Shown here: piece by piece, positions 48,611-56,960 of the stretch
How positions within the stretch are numbered: position 1 is the stretch's first letter
How the letters are laid out: each line of letters starts with the position of its first letter
Source of the DNA: Flavobacterium sp. 1355
GTDB lineage: Bacteria > Bacteroidota > Bacteroidia > Flavobacteriales > Flavobacteriaceae
Direction of reading: 5' to 3'
Assembly: GCF_017833415.1 (NCBI RefSeq)
Contig: NZ_JAFICC010000009.1
Span: 210,855-274,854 of the forward strand
DNA: 64,000 bases
The notes under the pieces: generated by a model
The model's database searches: none
What the model saw: the letters and a program-made list of their open reading frames with translations, nothing else
What the model was told of the DNA's origin: nothing
Translations under genes and position numbers: made by a program

Positions 48611-50752
48611 TTATCTATAGAAGCCCATTGCAACGCCACCGTCTACGTTTAGTGCATTTCCGGTCGATTTACCCAGTAAACCGCCCACAAATGCAAAACA
48701 GGCGTTTGCAATATCATCAGGCAATATGATTTCATTCAGTAAGGTGCGTTTGGCATAGTATGCCGGAAGCTCCTCTACGGTAACCCCGTATGCTTTTGCA
48801 CGTCCTTCTGCCCAGCCTCCCGACCAGATGTTCGAGTCGGAGATCACTGCATCGGGGTTTACCGTGTTCACACGGATTTTATCCGTACCCAGTTCTGCCG
48901 CCATAAGGCGCGTGAGGTGTGCCTGGGCGGCTTTGGCCGAGCCGTAACCCGGATTGTTAGGGCCTGCAACTACCGCATTCTTGGAGACGATGTTCACTAT
49001 ATCCCCTCCAAATCCCTGTTTGCGCATGACTTCTATTGCAGCTTTTGAAACTATGAACTGCCCTTTTACCAGGATATCGTATAAACGGTCCCATTCCTCA
49101 AGGCTGTGTTCGGCTATTGATTTGGAGATACTGATTCCGGCATTGTTCACCACAATGTCCACGCCTCCAAATGCCAGACAAGCTTCGTCTAATGCTTTTT
49201 CTGTGCTTTTCTCATCGGTGACATTCAATAATGTGCCTGCGACGGTATCTTTTCCAAATGATTTAATGAAATCTGCTGTTGTTTCCTGCAGGCGTTCCTC
49301 GTTGATATCGTTGATGATCACACAGGCGCCTTCCTGGGCAAATTTCTTTGCTATCGCCTTGCCTATTCCTCCGCCCGATCCGGTAATCAGTGCTACCCTT
49401 CCAGAGAGTGCTTTTGGTTTTGGCATTCTTTGAAGCTTGGCTTCTTCGAGTAACCAGTATTCGATATCAAAGGCTTCCTGATGCGGAAGTGAGGTGTATT
49501 CTGAAACGGCTTCGGCGCCTTTCATCACATTTACTGCATTCACATAATATTCAGATGCCAGTCTTGCCATGGTTTTGTCTTTGGCAAAAGTGAACATTCC
49601 AACTCCCGGATATAATATTACCACTGGATTTGGGTCACGCATGGCTGGCGAATTATCTTTTTTACAGTTGTTGTAATATTCTTTGTATAATGCCCTGTAG
49701 GCTTCAAAAGCAGGTTTTAGTTTTGCTTTTACGGCTTCCGGGTCGGACAGGTCCTCGTTTGGATCGAGTTCCAAAACCAACGGGCTGATTTTGGTTCTCA
49801 AAAAATGGTCCGGACAGGAAGTCCCTAGCGGGGCCAGTTTTTCCAGATCATTTGAGTTGATGAATTCCAGAACCCTCGCATCGTCGGTATAATGCCCGAT
49901 CATCTGGCGCTCTGACGAGCAGAATCCTCTTAAAATTGGAGCTACTTTTGCCGCTTTTAGTTTACGTTCGTTTTCCGGTAAACTCTGTATTTTTTGTCCT
50001 CCGAATACGGGACGTTTTTTTTCGTAGCTGTTCTCCAGGTATTCAGCACATTTCTCAATTACTTCCAGTGTGTTGATATAACTTTCGTATGAGGTCTCCC
50101 CCCAGGTAAATAATCCGTGGGAGCCCAGTATGATGCCTCTTAGTTTTTTTCCTTTTTTGGCTGCCTCTTCAAGGCATGCCCTTAATTGTAATCCAAGGTC
50201 GAAGCCGGGACGCTGCCAGCCTACCCAGCCGATTTCGCCGTTGAAGAGTTCTTCGGTGATTCTCGCCCCGTCTTTGGCCGCTGCAATGGCAATGGCTGCA
50301 TCGGGGTGCAGGTGGTCGATATGTTTGAAGGGCAAAAACCCGTGCAGGGGTGTATCGATGGATGGCGCTTTTGAAGCCAGATCAAAAATACAGTGATTAA
50401 ATAATTCCACCATTTCGTCCTCGAATTCAATGCCTCTGTAAACGTTTTCAAGGTTACGGAGCCTTTCTAAATATAGGGCTGCACAGCCTGATTTTGTCAG
50501 TGTGCCGATATCGCCTCCAGAGCCCTTGATCCACATTACCTCCGAAGTGCTTCCCGTTAAGGGGTCTTTGTCTGTGATCTTTACCGAGGTGTTGCCTCCC
50601 CCATAGTTGGTTAGCCTTAAATCGGCTCCCAGTATATTGGAACGATAAATAAAAAGCGCTACTTCATCTCCTGACAAAGCCGATGCTTTGCTCTCATCCC
50701 ATAAATAGCTGACGTGCTTAAAATTCATATTGGTTATAATTGTATTCGACAT
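48611..50752 (-). CDS. Bifunctional rhamnulose-1-phosphate aldolase / short-chain dehydrogenase
   Basis: Start ATG at 50750-50752 gives 713 residues; an in-frame ATG 21 nt upstream is less likely. Residues about 1-420 form a class II aldolase domain (LTNYGGGNTSVK, DTPLHGFLPFKHIDHLHPDA and GSHGLFTWG with metal-binding His). Residues about 430-713 form an SDR domain (ALITGSGGGIGKAIAKKF, NNAGIS, catalytic YGSAKAA). The family cleaves L-rhamnulose-1-phosphate (or fuculose-1-phosphate) to dihydroxyacetone phosphate and L-lactaldehyde and oxidises the aldehyde to lactate. It stands alone between its own promoter and tandem terminators. No isomerase or kinase gene is in the window. The gene is visibly more GC-rich than its neighbours. 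Confidence 0.92.
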   Translation of the reverse strand: MSNTIITNMNFKHVSYLWDESKASALSGDEVALFIYRSNILGADLRLTNYGGGNTSVKITDKDPLTGSTSEVMWIKGSGGDIGTLTKSGCAALYLERLRNLENVYRGIEFEDEMVELFNHCIFDLASKAPSIDTPLHGFLPFKHIDHLHPDAAIAIAAAKDGARITEELFNGEIGWVGWQRPGFDLGLQLRACLEEAAKKGKKLRGIILGSHGLFTWGETSYESYINTLEVIEKCAEYLENSYEKKRPVFGGQKIQSLPENERKLKAAKVAPILRGFCSSERQMIGHYTDDARVLEFINSNDLEKLAPLGTSCPDHFLRTKISPLVLELDPNEDLSDPEAVKAKLKPAFEAYRALYKEYYNNCKKDNSPAMRDPNPVVILYPGVGMFTFAKDKTMARLASEYYVNAVNVMKGAEAVSEYTSLPHQEAFDIEYWLLEEAKLQRMPKPKALSGRVALITGSGGGIGKAIAKKFAQEGACVIINDINEERLQETTADFIKSFGKDTVAGTLLNVTDEKSTEKALDEACLAFGGVDIVVNNAGISISKSIAEHSLEEWDRLYDILVKGQFIVSKAAIEVMRKQGFGGDIVNIVSKNAVVAGPNNPGYGSAKAAQAHLTRLMAAELGTDKIRVNTVNPDAVISDSNIWSGGWAEGRAKAYGVTVEELPAYYAKRTLLNEIILPDDIANACFAFVGGLLGKSTGNALNVDGGVAMGFYR

Positions 50753-50780
50753 TTGCGTTATTTTAACTATCAATCTGAAT

Positions 50781-50826
50781 GTAAAATAAGAGAATGTAAA
50801 AAATATAACTATCCTGTACTATCCTT
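50781..50826 (-). promoter_or_regulatory. Promoter and direct-repeat operator of the aldolase/dehydrogenase gene
   Basis: On the minus strand, AAGGATAGTACAGGATAG (50826-50809) is the fullest copy of the shared motif, with two complete AGGATAG half-sites 10 bp apart. TATTTTAC (50788-50781) lies 38 nt from the motif start. The implied leader is about 25 nt. Linking this site to the aldolase is the main reason to think the signal is rhamnose or a rhamnose-derived product. Confidence 0.65.
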
Positions 50827-50861
50827 TGTCAAAATCACTTTTTGCGATATTTTTTTAGCAT

Positions 50862-50915
50862 AAAAAAAGTGCTTCCAAATTTATCAGCCGGAGTTGATTT
50901 TGGAAGCGCTTTTTT
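50862..50915 (-). terminator. Strong terminator of the fucose operon (also usable on the plus strand)
   Basis: On the minus strand, AAAAAAGCGCTTCCAAA, a 19-nt loop and TTTGGAAGCACTTTTTTT form a long stem with a T-run, 19 nt after the fuconolactonase stop. It isolates the fucose operon from the aldolase promoter. Confidence 0.8.
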
Positions 50916-50933
50916 GTATAATCTTTATTTAAA

Positions 50934-51764
50934 TCAGAGTTTATAGAATAATTTTGCATTTTGATACCAAATCTTATTTTGATCTTCAATTGAAAAATGC
51001 GAAATATAATCTTCAAGTGTTTTTACAACTGTAGCATAATCTGCCGCTACATTGCAAACTGGCCAGTCAGAGCCAAACATTAGTTTATCGATAGAAAAAC
51101 TCTCAAAGACAACATCAAGATAGGGTTTTAATTCATCCGTTTTCCATAAATTCCAATCGGCTTCGGTCACCATTCCTGAAATTTTGCACAAGACATTTTC
51201 ATGTTTTGCAATTTCTTCGATGCCTTTTTTCCACAATAATATGTCACCCGATTTAATATCCGGTTTTGCAATATGGTCAATAACAAATGCCTGATCGGGA
51301 AAAGTCTGAATTAAATTTATTGCTGCGGGTAACTGACGATGAAAAATGAGAATATCATATGTGTAGTTGTACTGTTTTAATGCAGCAATTCCATTTCGAA
51401 AATCTTTTCTAAACATAAAATCATCCGGTTCTCCCTGAACGACATGCCTGAAACCTTTAATTTTTTCCTGACTTGAAAAATGACCTAATCTTTCTGCAAT
51501 ATTTTTACTGCACAAGTCTGCCCAACCTACAACACCTTTTATAAAGTCATTGTTTTTTGCCAGATCTACTAAAAATTTTGTTTCTTCTTCAGATTGACTT
51601 GCCTGAACAGCTACACAGCCTTCAAAATTATTTTCTGTAAGCAGCCACAAAAGATCTTCCGGCAAAAAATCCTTTTGAATTTTCTGCATGGTATGATCGA
51701 TCCAACTGTCTCTTACAGGATCAAATTTCCAAAAATGCTGATGTGCGTCAATTCTGTTATTCAT
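50934..51764 (-). CDS. Amidohydrolase family 2 lactonase (L-fuconolactonase type)
   Basis: This 276-residue cytoplasmic protein has the amidohydrolase barrel motifs RIDAHQHFWKFDP (metal HxH, residues 4-16), FVIDHIAKPDI near 158-168 and MFGSDWPVC with the catalytic Asp near 237. Members close to this length hydrolyse L-fucono- or L-rhamnono-lactones. It lies 6 nt after the L-fucose dehydrogenase gene, whose product would be the lactone substrate, so L-fuconolactonase is the best call. It is the last gene of the operon. Confidence 0.85.
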   Translation of the reverse strand: MNNRIDAHQHFWKFDPVRDSWIDHTMQKIQKDFLPEDLLWLLTENNFEGCVAVQASQSEEETKFLVDLAKNNDFIKGVVGWADLCSKNIAERLGHFSSQEKIKGFRHVVQGEPDDFMFRKDFRNGIAALKQYNYTYDILIFHRQLPAAINLIQTFPDQAFVIDHIAKPDIKSGDILLWKKGIEEIAKHENVLCKISGMVTEADWNLWKTDELKPYLDVVFESFSIDKLMFGSDWPVCNVAADYATVVKTLEDYISHFSIEDQNKIWYQNAKLFYKL

Positions 51765-51770
51765 AGAATT

Positions 51771-52568
51771 TTAATTTACATCGTTGATTAAAGCACGATC
51801 CAGATGTACGTATCCTCCATCAACAAAAACAAATTGCCCGGTTGTATGAGAAGAACGATCTGAAATAATGAAAAGTGCTGTATCTGCAATTTCTTCTGTT
51901 TTTGTCATTCTTCCTTCAAACGGAATACTTTTATTGATTTTTTTCAAAACAACTTCTCCGTCTGGTAATGTTTTAATCCAGTCTTCGTATGCCGGAGTAT
52001 AACTTTCGGCGATAATAATTGCATTCGAGCGAATTCCGAATTGAATCAAATCAACTGCCCATTCTCTGGTAAGCCCCAGAACTCCTCCTTTTGCAGCAGC
52101 GTAACCTGAAGTTCCTCCTTGTCCTGTCAAAGCAACTTTAGAACCTATATTCAGGATATTTCCTTTAGACTCCTTTAGGTACGGAAGTGAAAATTTGGCC
52201 AATAAAAAATAGCTCACCACGTTCAGCTTTAGAGAATTCATGAAATCCTCGTAACTTGAATCTAAGCCGGCTCCGTCGTTTACTCCAACATTATTAATTA
52301 AGGCATCGATTCTCCCGTATTTTTCTACAATAGTTTTTACTGCATTTTCCATTTCAACAGGATCGGTTACATCGGTTTGAACGAATATAGAATCGATTCC
52401 TCTTTTTTGAAGATTTTCAGCATAACCAAAACCTCTGTCATTTCTGTCTACCAAAACCGGAATTGCGCCTTCATCTGCTAACCGGTTAATAATAGTTTCT
52501 CCTATACTGCCCTTCTTTCCGGCTGAACCGGAAACAACAACAACTTTATTTTTTAAATTTAAATCCAT
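51771..52568 (-). CDS. L-fucose dehydrogenase, short-chain dehydrogenase family
   Basis: This 265-residue protein has a glycine-rich nucleotide site (VVSGSAGKKGSIGE), LINNVGVNDGAGLDSS, the Ser/Tyr/Lys site (IGSKVALTGQGGTSGYAAAKGG) and the C-terminal FVDGGYVHLDRAL. NNVGVNDG together with GYxHLDRAL is what I recall for bacterial L-fucose dehydrogenases of the oxidative fucose pathway. The enzyme oxidises L-fucose (and often L-galactose or D-arabinose) to the lactone with NAD(P). Neighbouring lactonase, hydrolase and permease genes agree. Confidence 0.85.
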   Translation of the reverse strand: MDLNLKNKVVVVSGSAGKKGSIGETIINRLADEGAIPVLVDRNDRGFGYAENLQKRGIDSIFVQTDVTDPVEMENAVKTIVEKYGRIDALINNVGVNDGAGLDSSYEDFMNSLKLNVVSYFLLAKFSLPYLKESKGNILNIGSKVALTGQGGTSGYAAAKGGVLGLTREWAVDLIQFGIRSNAIIIAESYTPAYEDWIKTLPDGEVVLKKINKSIPFEGRMTKTEEIADTALFIISDRSSHTTGQFVFVDGGYVHLDRALINDVN

Positions 52569-52639
52569 TTTTGTGGTTATTAAGGTTATCTAGCTAAACC
52601 TGAAAAGGTTTCTTTCGACTTAAATTTTACAGATACAAA

Positions 52640-53653
52640 TTATTCTATTTCGATTAATGCTTTGATGACATTATTCTTAGGATCTATTAGCTTTGCAAAA
52701 TCATCTATCATTTCTGTAAAACCAGTTCTGTGCGTAATGTATTTTTTTGGATCTATTTTCCCTTCTTTCAGGCATTTCATCACATATTCAAAATCTTCAA
52801 TTGTTGCATTTCTGCTACTCATCAAAGTAGATTCTCTTTTATGAAAATCAGGATGGCTAAAACTCAATTCTCCTTTTTGAAGTCCGACTAAAACAAATCG
52901 CCCTCCATGAGAAATGTAGTTAAAAGCTCCATTCATTACATTTCGGTTTCCAGTTGCATCAATTACAACATTGGCCATATCACCATTTGTAATTTCAGCC
53001 AGTTTTGCTGCGACGTCGTCGTTTAATGGATTTATAGTTGCATCTGCGTTGAGCGCTTCTTTACAGAAATTTAGTCTGTACTCATTAATATCCATAACAA
53101 TAACTCTGGCTCCGGCGATTTTAGCAAACTGAATAAGTCCAATTCCAATTGGTCCTGCACCCATTACCAAAACCGTATCTGTCGCCTTAACCGCTGCTCT
53201 TCTTACACCGTGAGCTGCAATTGCTAAAGGTTCAACCAAAGCAAGATCATCGTAATCTAAACCCTGGCCATGAAGTAAATATTGCTCCGGAATTGTAACA
53301 TATTCAGCCATTCCGCCATCAATATGAACTCCAAAAACTTTAATATTGACACAACAGTTTGTGAGTCCGTTTCTACAGGCAACACATTTTCCGCAATTAA
53401 AATAAGGAATAAAAGTTACTTTATCTCCTGGTGTAAAACCTTTGGCGTTTCCTTTAATATATTCTGCTGCAAGTTCATGCCCCAAAATCCTGGGATATTC
53501 AAAGTAAGGTTGTGTCCCTCCAAAAGCATGAATATCTGTTCCGCAAATTCCGATTCTTTTTATTTTCAGTAAAACTTCCCCGTCTTTTGGTTCGGGAATT
53601 GGTTTTTCTTTCAGAATAAATTCCTGTGGCTTTTCACATACTATAAATTTCAT
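52640..53653 (-). CDS. Zinc-dependent medium-chain alcohol dehydrogenase (sugar-acid type)
   Basis: This 337-residue protein has catalytic zinc ligands in GICGTDIHAFGG (Cys37) and ILGHELAAEY. The structural zinc cysteines are in CGKCVACRNGLTNCC, and the Rossmann motif is VMGAGPIGIGLIQFAK. The sequence resembles L-threonine/sorbitol/L-galactonate dehydrogenase types. In an oxidative fucose operon it could oxidise L-galactonate (L-galactose shares the first two enzymes with fucose) or L-lactaldehyde. The exact substrate is not readable. Confidence 0.82.
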   Translation of the reverse strand: MKFIVCEKPQEFILKEKPIPEPKDGEVLLKIKRIGICGTDIHAFGGTQPYFEYPRILGHELAAEYIKGNAKGFTPGDKVTFIPYFNCGKCVACRNGLTNCCVNIKVFGVHIDGGMAEYVTIPEQYLLHGQGLDYDDLALVEPLAIAAHGVRRAAVKATDTVLVMGAGPIGIGLIQFAKIAGARVIVMDINEYRLNFCKEALNADATINPLNDDVAAKLAEITNGDMANVVIDATGNRNVMNGAFNYISHGGRFVLVGLQKGELSFSHPDFHKRESTLMSSRNATIEDFEYVMKCLKEGKIDPKKYITHRTGFTEMIDDFAKLIDPKNNVIKALIEIE

Positions 53654-53671
53654 CTTAGATTTTTCTTTAAA

Positions 53672-54526
53672 TTATTTAGAGTATGCAACCGCAGTTTGTT
53701 TACTTGTACCCAAACCTTCGATTCCCAATTCTACAACATCTCCTGCTTTAAGATAAATCGGATCTGGTTTTATACCCAGACCAACTCCCGGAGGTGTTCC
53801 GGTACTGATAATATCACCAGGAAGCAAGGTCATAAACTGACTTAAATAATGCACTAAATATGGAATCTTGAAAACTAAATTTAAGGTATTACTATCCTGG
53901 TATTTTTTACCATTTACGGTAAGCCACATTGATAAATTGTTTACATCTCTTACTTCGTCTTTAGTGGCCAAAAATGGTCCGAGGGGAGCAAATGTATCAC
54001 TTCCTTTTCCTTTTGCCCATTGCCCGCCACGCTCAAGCTGAAAAGCTCTTTCACTGTAATCATTAAGAAGAGCATATCCTGCAACATAGTCTAATGCTTC
54101 TGCTTCTTCGACATAACTTGCTTTTTTTCCAACTACAAATGCAAGTTCAACTTCCCAGTCTGTTTTTTCACTATTTTTAGGAATAATCAAATCATCATCG
54201 GGACCACACAGAGAAGTCGTTGATTTAAAAAATATAATTGGCTCTGTTGGAATCGGTGCGTTTGTTTCTTTACAGTGATCTACGTAGTTTAAACCAATGC
54301 ATATTATTTTAGATGGCCTTGCCACAGGGGAACCTAAACGCACATTTGCATCCACTTCTGGCAAAGTCGGATTATCGGCTAATGCTTTTTGCAATTTTTC
54401 GAGACCATTTTCTTCAAAAAAACTTTCATTAAAATCCGAAACAATTGCCGAAACATCATATCTTTTTTCACCAATTAAAACTCCTGGTTTTTCTTTTCCG
54501 ATTTCTCCAAAACGTATTAATTTCAT
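53672..54526 (-). CDS. FAH-family hydrolase, 2,4-diketo-3-deoxy-L-fuconate hydrolase type
   Basis: This 284-residue protein has the fumarylacetoacetate-hydrolase fold: KIICIGLNYVDHCKETN near 93-109, metal-binding acids in DWEVELAFVVG and LNDYSERAFQ, and the closing TGTPPGVGLG. In the oxidative fucose/rhamnose pathway this family splits the 2,4-diketo-3-deoxy acid to pyruvate and L-lactate. The next gene downstream (18-nt gap) is the Zn alcohol dehydrogenase. Family assignment is firm and the substrate follows from the operon. Confidence 0.88.
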   Translation of the reverse strand: MKLIRFGEIGKEKPGVLIGEKRYDVSAIVSDFNESFFEENGLEKLQKALADNPTLPEVDANVRLGSPVARPSKIICIGLNYVDHCKETNAPIPTEPIIFFKSTTSLCGPDDDLIIPKNSEKTDWEVELAFVVGKKASYVEEAEALDYVAGYALLNDYSERAFQLERGGQWAKGKGSDTFAPLGPFLATKDEVRDVNNLSMWLTVNGKKYQDSNTLNLVFKIPYLVHYLSQFMTLLPGDIISTGTPPGVGLGIKPDPIYLKAGDVVELGIEGLGTSKQTAVAYSK

Positions 54527-54537
54527 TTTTTTCTTTT

Positions 54538-54716
54538 TTAAGGTTCTAAGTTGCTAAGGTTCTGAGGCTCTAAGTTTTCTTTTCTCATGGCTACTTAAAA
54601 CCTTAGTAACTTTTTAATTATTTATTTTTCTTTTTTTAAGGTTCTAAGAAACTAAGGTTCTGAGGTTCTAAGTCTAAAAAAACCTTAGAATCTTAGCATC
54701 TCAGAACCTTAGCCTC
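54538..54716. repeat. AAGGTTCTAAG-type repeat cluster
   Basis: The gap repeats AAGGTTCTAAG words several times, and 54637-54712 forms an imperfect inverted repeat (AAGGTTCTAAGAAACTAAGG against CCTTAGAATCTTAGCATCTC). The function is unknown. It separates the first operon gene from the rest and could lower downstream expression. Confidence 0.7.
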
Positions 54717-54721
54717 TTTTC

Positions 54722-55486
54722 TCAATTATTTAACTTGATAAAACCACCATCGATAGGATAATCGCAGCCTGTAATAAATCCGGCTTCATCACTACACAGG
54801 TACAAAGCTAAAGCAGCAATTTCTTCAGGTTTTCCCATTCTTCCTATTGGTTGTGATTTGGATAGTTTTTCAAACATTTCTGCTTCTTTTCCGGCATAAT
54901 TTTTTGAAATAAAACCGTCTACAAATGGTGTATGAACTCTTGCAGGTGAAATAGAATTACATCTGATATTTTCGTTCATATAATCTTTAGCTACTGATAA
55001 TGTCATCGCCATTACCGCTCCTTTTGCTGTAGAATAAGCAAATCTGTCTGGTATACCCACCCACGCTGCGATAGAAGCCATATTGATGATAACACCGCCG
55101 CTTGAAATTCTGAATTGCGGAATTGCAGCATACAAGCAATTATAAACTCCTTTTACATTTACTTCCATAACACGGTCAAAATCAGATTCTGATGTCGTGT
55201 CTACTTTCCCCACATTGGCAATTCCGGCATTATTAATTAGTATGTCAATATTTCCAATCGACTCAAAAGTGGCTACAACCTCTTTTTGGCTGGCTACGTT
55301 ACAAGCATACGAAAACACTGTTCCTCCCAATTTTTTAATATCCTCAACTGCTTCCTTAGCACTTTCGAGAGTTAAATCTAGTATGTGTACTTCCGCGCCC
55401 TGTTTTGCGAAAAGGGTTGCAATTGCTCTTCCAATTCCGCTGCCGCCTCCGGTTACGACAGCTTTTTTATTTTGTAATGAAAACAT
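54722..55486 (-). CDS. Short-chain dehydrogenase, 2-keto-3-deoxy-L-fuconate dehydrogenase type
   Basis: This 254-residue protein has the SDR motifs VVTGGGSGIGRAIATLF, INNAGIANVGKVD, the catalytic Ser/Tyr/Lys set (MASIAAWVGIPDRFAYSTAKGA) and the closing CDYPIDGGFIKL. The oxidative fucose pathway needs such an enzyme to make the diketo acid cleaved by the FAH-type hydrolase encoded next. It is the first gene of the minus-strand operon and is divergent from the binding-protein/CoA-transferase operon. Both share the regulatory region at 55530-55767. Confidence 0.83.
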   Translation of the reverse strand: MFSLQNKKAVVTGGGSGIGRAIATLFAKQGAEVHILDLTLESAKEAVEDIKKLGGTVFSYACNVASQKEVVATFESIGNIDILINNAGIANVGKVDTTSESDFDRVMEVNVKGVYNCLYAAIPQFRISSGGVIINMASIAAWVGIPDRFAYSTAKGAVMAMTLSVAKDYMNENIRCNSISPARVHTPFVDGFISKNYAGKEAEMFEKLSKSQPIGRMGKPEEIAALALYLCSDEAGFITGCDYPIDGGFIKLNN

Positions 55487-55529
55487 TATTTATCTGTATT
55501 AGTCCTTAAAATATATTGTAATAATTTGG

Positions 55530-55563
55530 CAAAAATAATAAATGTAAAAAACACAATTACAAA
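55530..55563 (-). promoter_or_regulatory. Promoter of the minus-strand fucose operon
   Basis: On the minus strand, TTTG (55563-55560) and TATTTTTG (55537-55530) have 22 nt between them, matching the Bacteroidota minus-33/minus-7 pattern. The operator at 55543-55561 lies between and over these elements, which suggests repression. Confidence 0.6.
55543..55561. promoter_or_regulatory. Operator half-pair TGTAA-N9-TTACA (left)
   Basis: TGTAA at 55543-55547 and TTACA at 55557-55561 form a dyad. The surrounding sequence (AATAAATGTAAAAAACACAA and on) recurs inverted at 55749-55767 with very few changes. Confidence 0.6.
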
Positions 55564-55700
55564 TGTAATCGATTAAATATAATTTTGCATTTTATTTTTT
55601 TACTAATATAATAAAATGATCATTCTTTAAAAAATTATAACATTTTTTATTGCCATTGTAAAAAAAATACATCGTTATCAAACTTTGTGCAAAAAAATTA

Positions 55701-55716
55701 ATGTAAAAAGTTACAT
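55701..55716. promoter_or_regulatory. Central palindrome ATGTAA-N4-TTACAT
   Basis: A perfect 6-nt dyad with a 4-nt spacer (ATGTAAAAAGTTACAT), just upstream of the plus-strand minus-33 element. It has the same half-site as the two flanking operators but a different spacing. GntR-family regulators often bind such dyads, but no regulator of that family is in the window. Confidence 0.55.
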
Positions 55717-55720
55717 TTTC

Positions 55721-55750
55721 TTGGTCATCTCAATCTTATTTATAATTTTG
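55721..55750 (+). promoter_or_regulatory. Promoter of the plus-strand CoA-transferase operon
   Basis: TTGG at 55721-55724 and TAATTTTG at 55743-55750 have 18 nt between them, a good Bacteroidota promoter. The leader to the first gene is about 55 nt. The right operator overlaps the end of the minus-7 element. Confidence 0.6.
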
Positions 55751-55767
55751 TAATTGTATTTTTTACA
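55749..55767. promoter_or_regulatory. Operator half-pair TGTAA-N9-TTACA (right)
   Basis: TGTAA at 55749-55753 and TTACA at 55763-55767 form a dyad that is the inverted copy of the left operator. It overlaps the minus-7 element and start region of the plus-strand promoter. Confidence 0.6.
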
Positions 55768-55811
55768 TTTATTATTTCTATTTAACATCACGACAACATA
55801 ATTCTATAAAA

Positions 55812-56960
55812 ATGGCAGTATTAAAAGGTATAACGTGGAATCATACAAGAGGTTTACTACCTGTGGTTGCAACGGCACAGCGCTTTACCGAATTAAATCC
55901 GGAAATTGAAATTACCTGGGAGAAAAGAAGTTTACAGGAATTTGCAGATGCTTCAATCGAAGATTTGGCTAAAAGGTTTGACTTATTGGTTATCGATCAT
56001 CCCTGGACAGGTTTTGGGGCGCATACTAACGCCATACTCCCCCTCTCCGATCATCTTTCGGCTGATTACATTAAAGATCAGGAAGCAAATACTGTTGGGC
56101 ATTCGTACGGAAGTTATGTTTTCAGCAACAAACTTTGGGCTTTGCCTATTGATGCCGCTACTCCGGTGGCGGCGGCACGTTTGGACATTCTAGAAAAACA
56201 AGGTTTAAAAGTACCTGAGACTTATGACGAGTTACTGATTTTAGCAAAAAAAGGACTTGTCGCTTTTGCAGGTATTCCTGTAGATGTTTTAATGAGTTTT
56301 TATATGTTTTGCTGTAGTTTGAATGAAGCTCCTTTTCAATCTGAAGATAAAGTTGCTTCAAAAGAAACAGGAAAAAAAGCTTTGCAAATGTTTAGAGAAT
56401 TAGCTCAGCTTATTGATCCTGCAAATTTTAACAGAAACCCAATTCAGGTGTATGAAGCTATGGTCAACTCAGATGAAATCGCTTATTGTCCTTTTGCTTA
56501 TGGTTATTCTAATTATTCGCGAACAGGGTATAGCCGAAAACTTCTTCATTTTTATGATTTAGTTAAATTAAATAATAAATCGATGATTTCTTCTTTGGGA
56601 GGAACAGGCCTTGCAGTTTCTTCTTTTAGCAAAAACATTTCGGAAGCTATAAAATATGCAGAATTTACAGGCTCGTCGCACGTACAACAGAATATTTTTG
56701 CGGATAATGGAGGCCAGCCAGGACATTTACAAGCATGGAAAAGCGAAAGAATCAATCAATTAACTCATCATTATTTCAAAAATACCTTACCTGCTTTAGA
56801 AAGAGCTTTTCTTCGTCCGAGGTATTCCGGACATATGTATTTTCAGGATCATGCAGGAGATATTGTTCGTGACTATTTGATGAATGGCGGTAACGAGGAA
56901 CAAGTTTTAGAAGAAATAGATGCGCTTTACGCTAAATCTTTAAACCTGCAAACAACATGA
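55812..56960 (+). CDS. Solute-binding-protein homologue without signal peptide (first of two)
   Basis: This 382-residue protein resembles family 1 ABC solute-binding proteins: KGITWNHTRGLLPVVATAQRFTELNPEIEITWEKRSL at the start, LWALPIDAATPVAAARLDILEKQGLKVPETYDELL, SSLGGTGLAVSSFSKN. No signal peptide or lipobox is present and no alternative upstream start offers one, so the protein should be cytoplasmic. No ABC permease or ATPase gene is nearby. Its stop overlaps the first CoA-transferase start by 4 nt, so the products are made together. A ligand-sensing or substrate-presenting role for the CoA-transferases is my inference. The function is unknown. Confidence 0.8.
   Translation: MAVLKGITWNHTRGLLPVVATAQRFTELNPEIEITWEKRSLQEFADASIEDLAKRFDLLVIDHPWTGFGAHTNAILPLSDHLSADYIKDQEANTVGHSYGSYVFSNKLWALPIDAATPVAAARLDILEKQGLKVPETYDELLILAKKGLVAFAGIPVDVLMSFYMFCCSLNEAPFQSEDKVASKETGKKALQMFRELAQLIDPANFNRNPIQVYEAMVNSDEIAYCPFAYGYSNYSRTGYSRKLLHFYDLVKLNNKSMISSLGGTGLAVSSFSKNISEAIKYAEFTGSSHVQQNIFADNGGQPGHLQAWKSERINQLTHHYFKNTLPALERAFLRPRYSGHMYFQDHAGDIVRDYLMNGGNEEQVLEEIDALYAKSLNLQTT

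Larger units (their letters stand above)
55487..55811. other. Divergent regulatory region of fucose and CoA-transferase operons
   Basis: This 325-bp gene-free region has promoters facing out at both ends, two mirrored TGTAA-N9-TTACA sites about 200 bp apart, and a central 16-bp palindrome. It is extremely AT-rich. Details are given in the separate entries. Confidence 0.75.

Noticed and set aside
48954..49433. 159-codon plus-strand open frame
   Set aside because: It is antisense to the SDR domain of the aldolase/dehydrogenase; the higher GC content there removes stop codons by chance.
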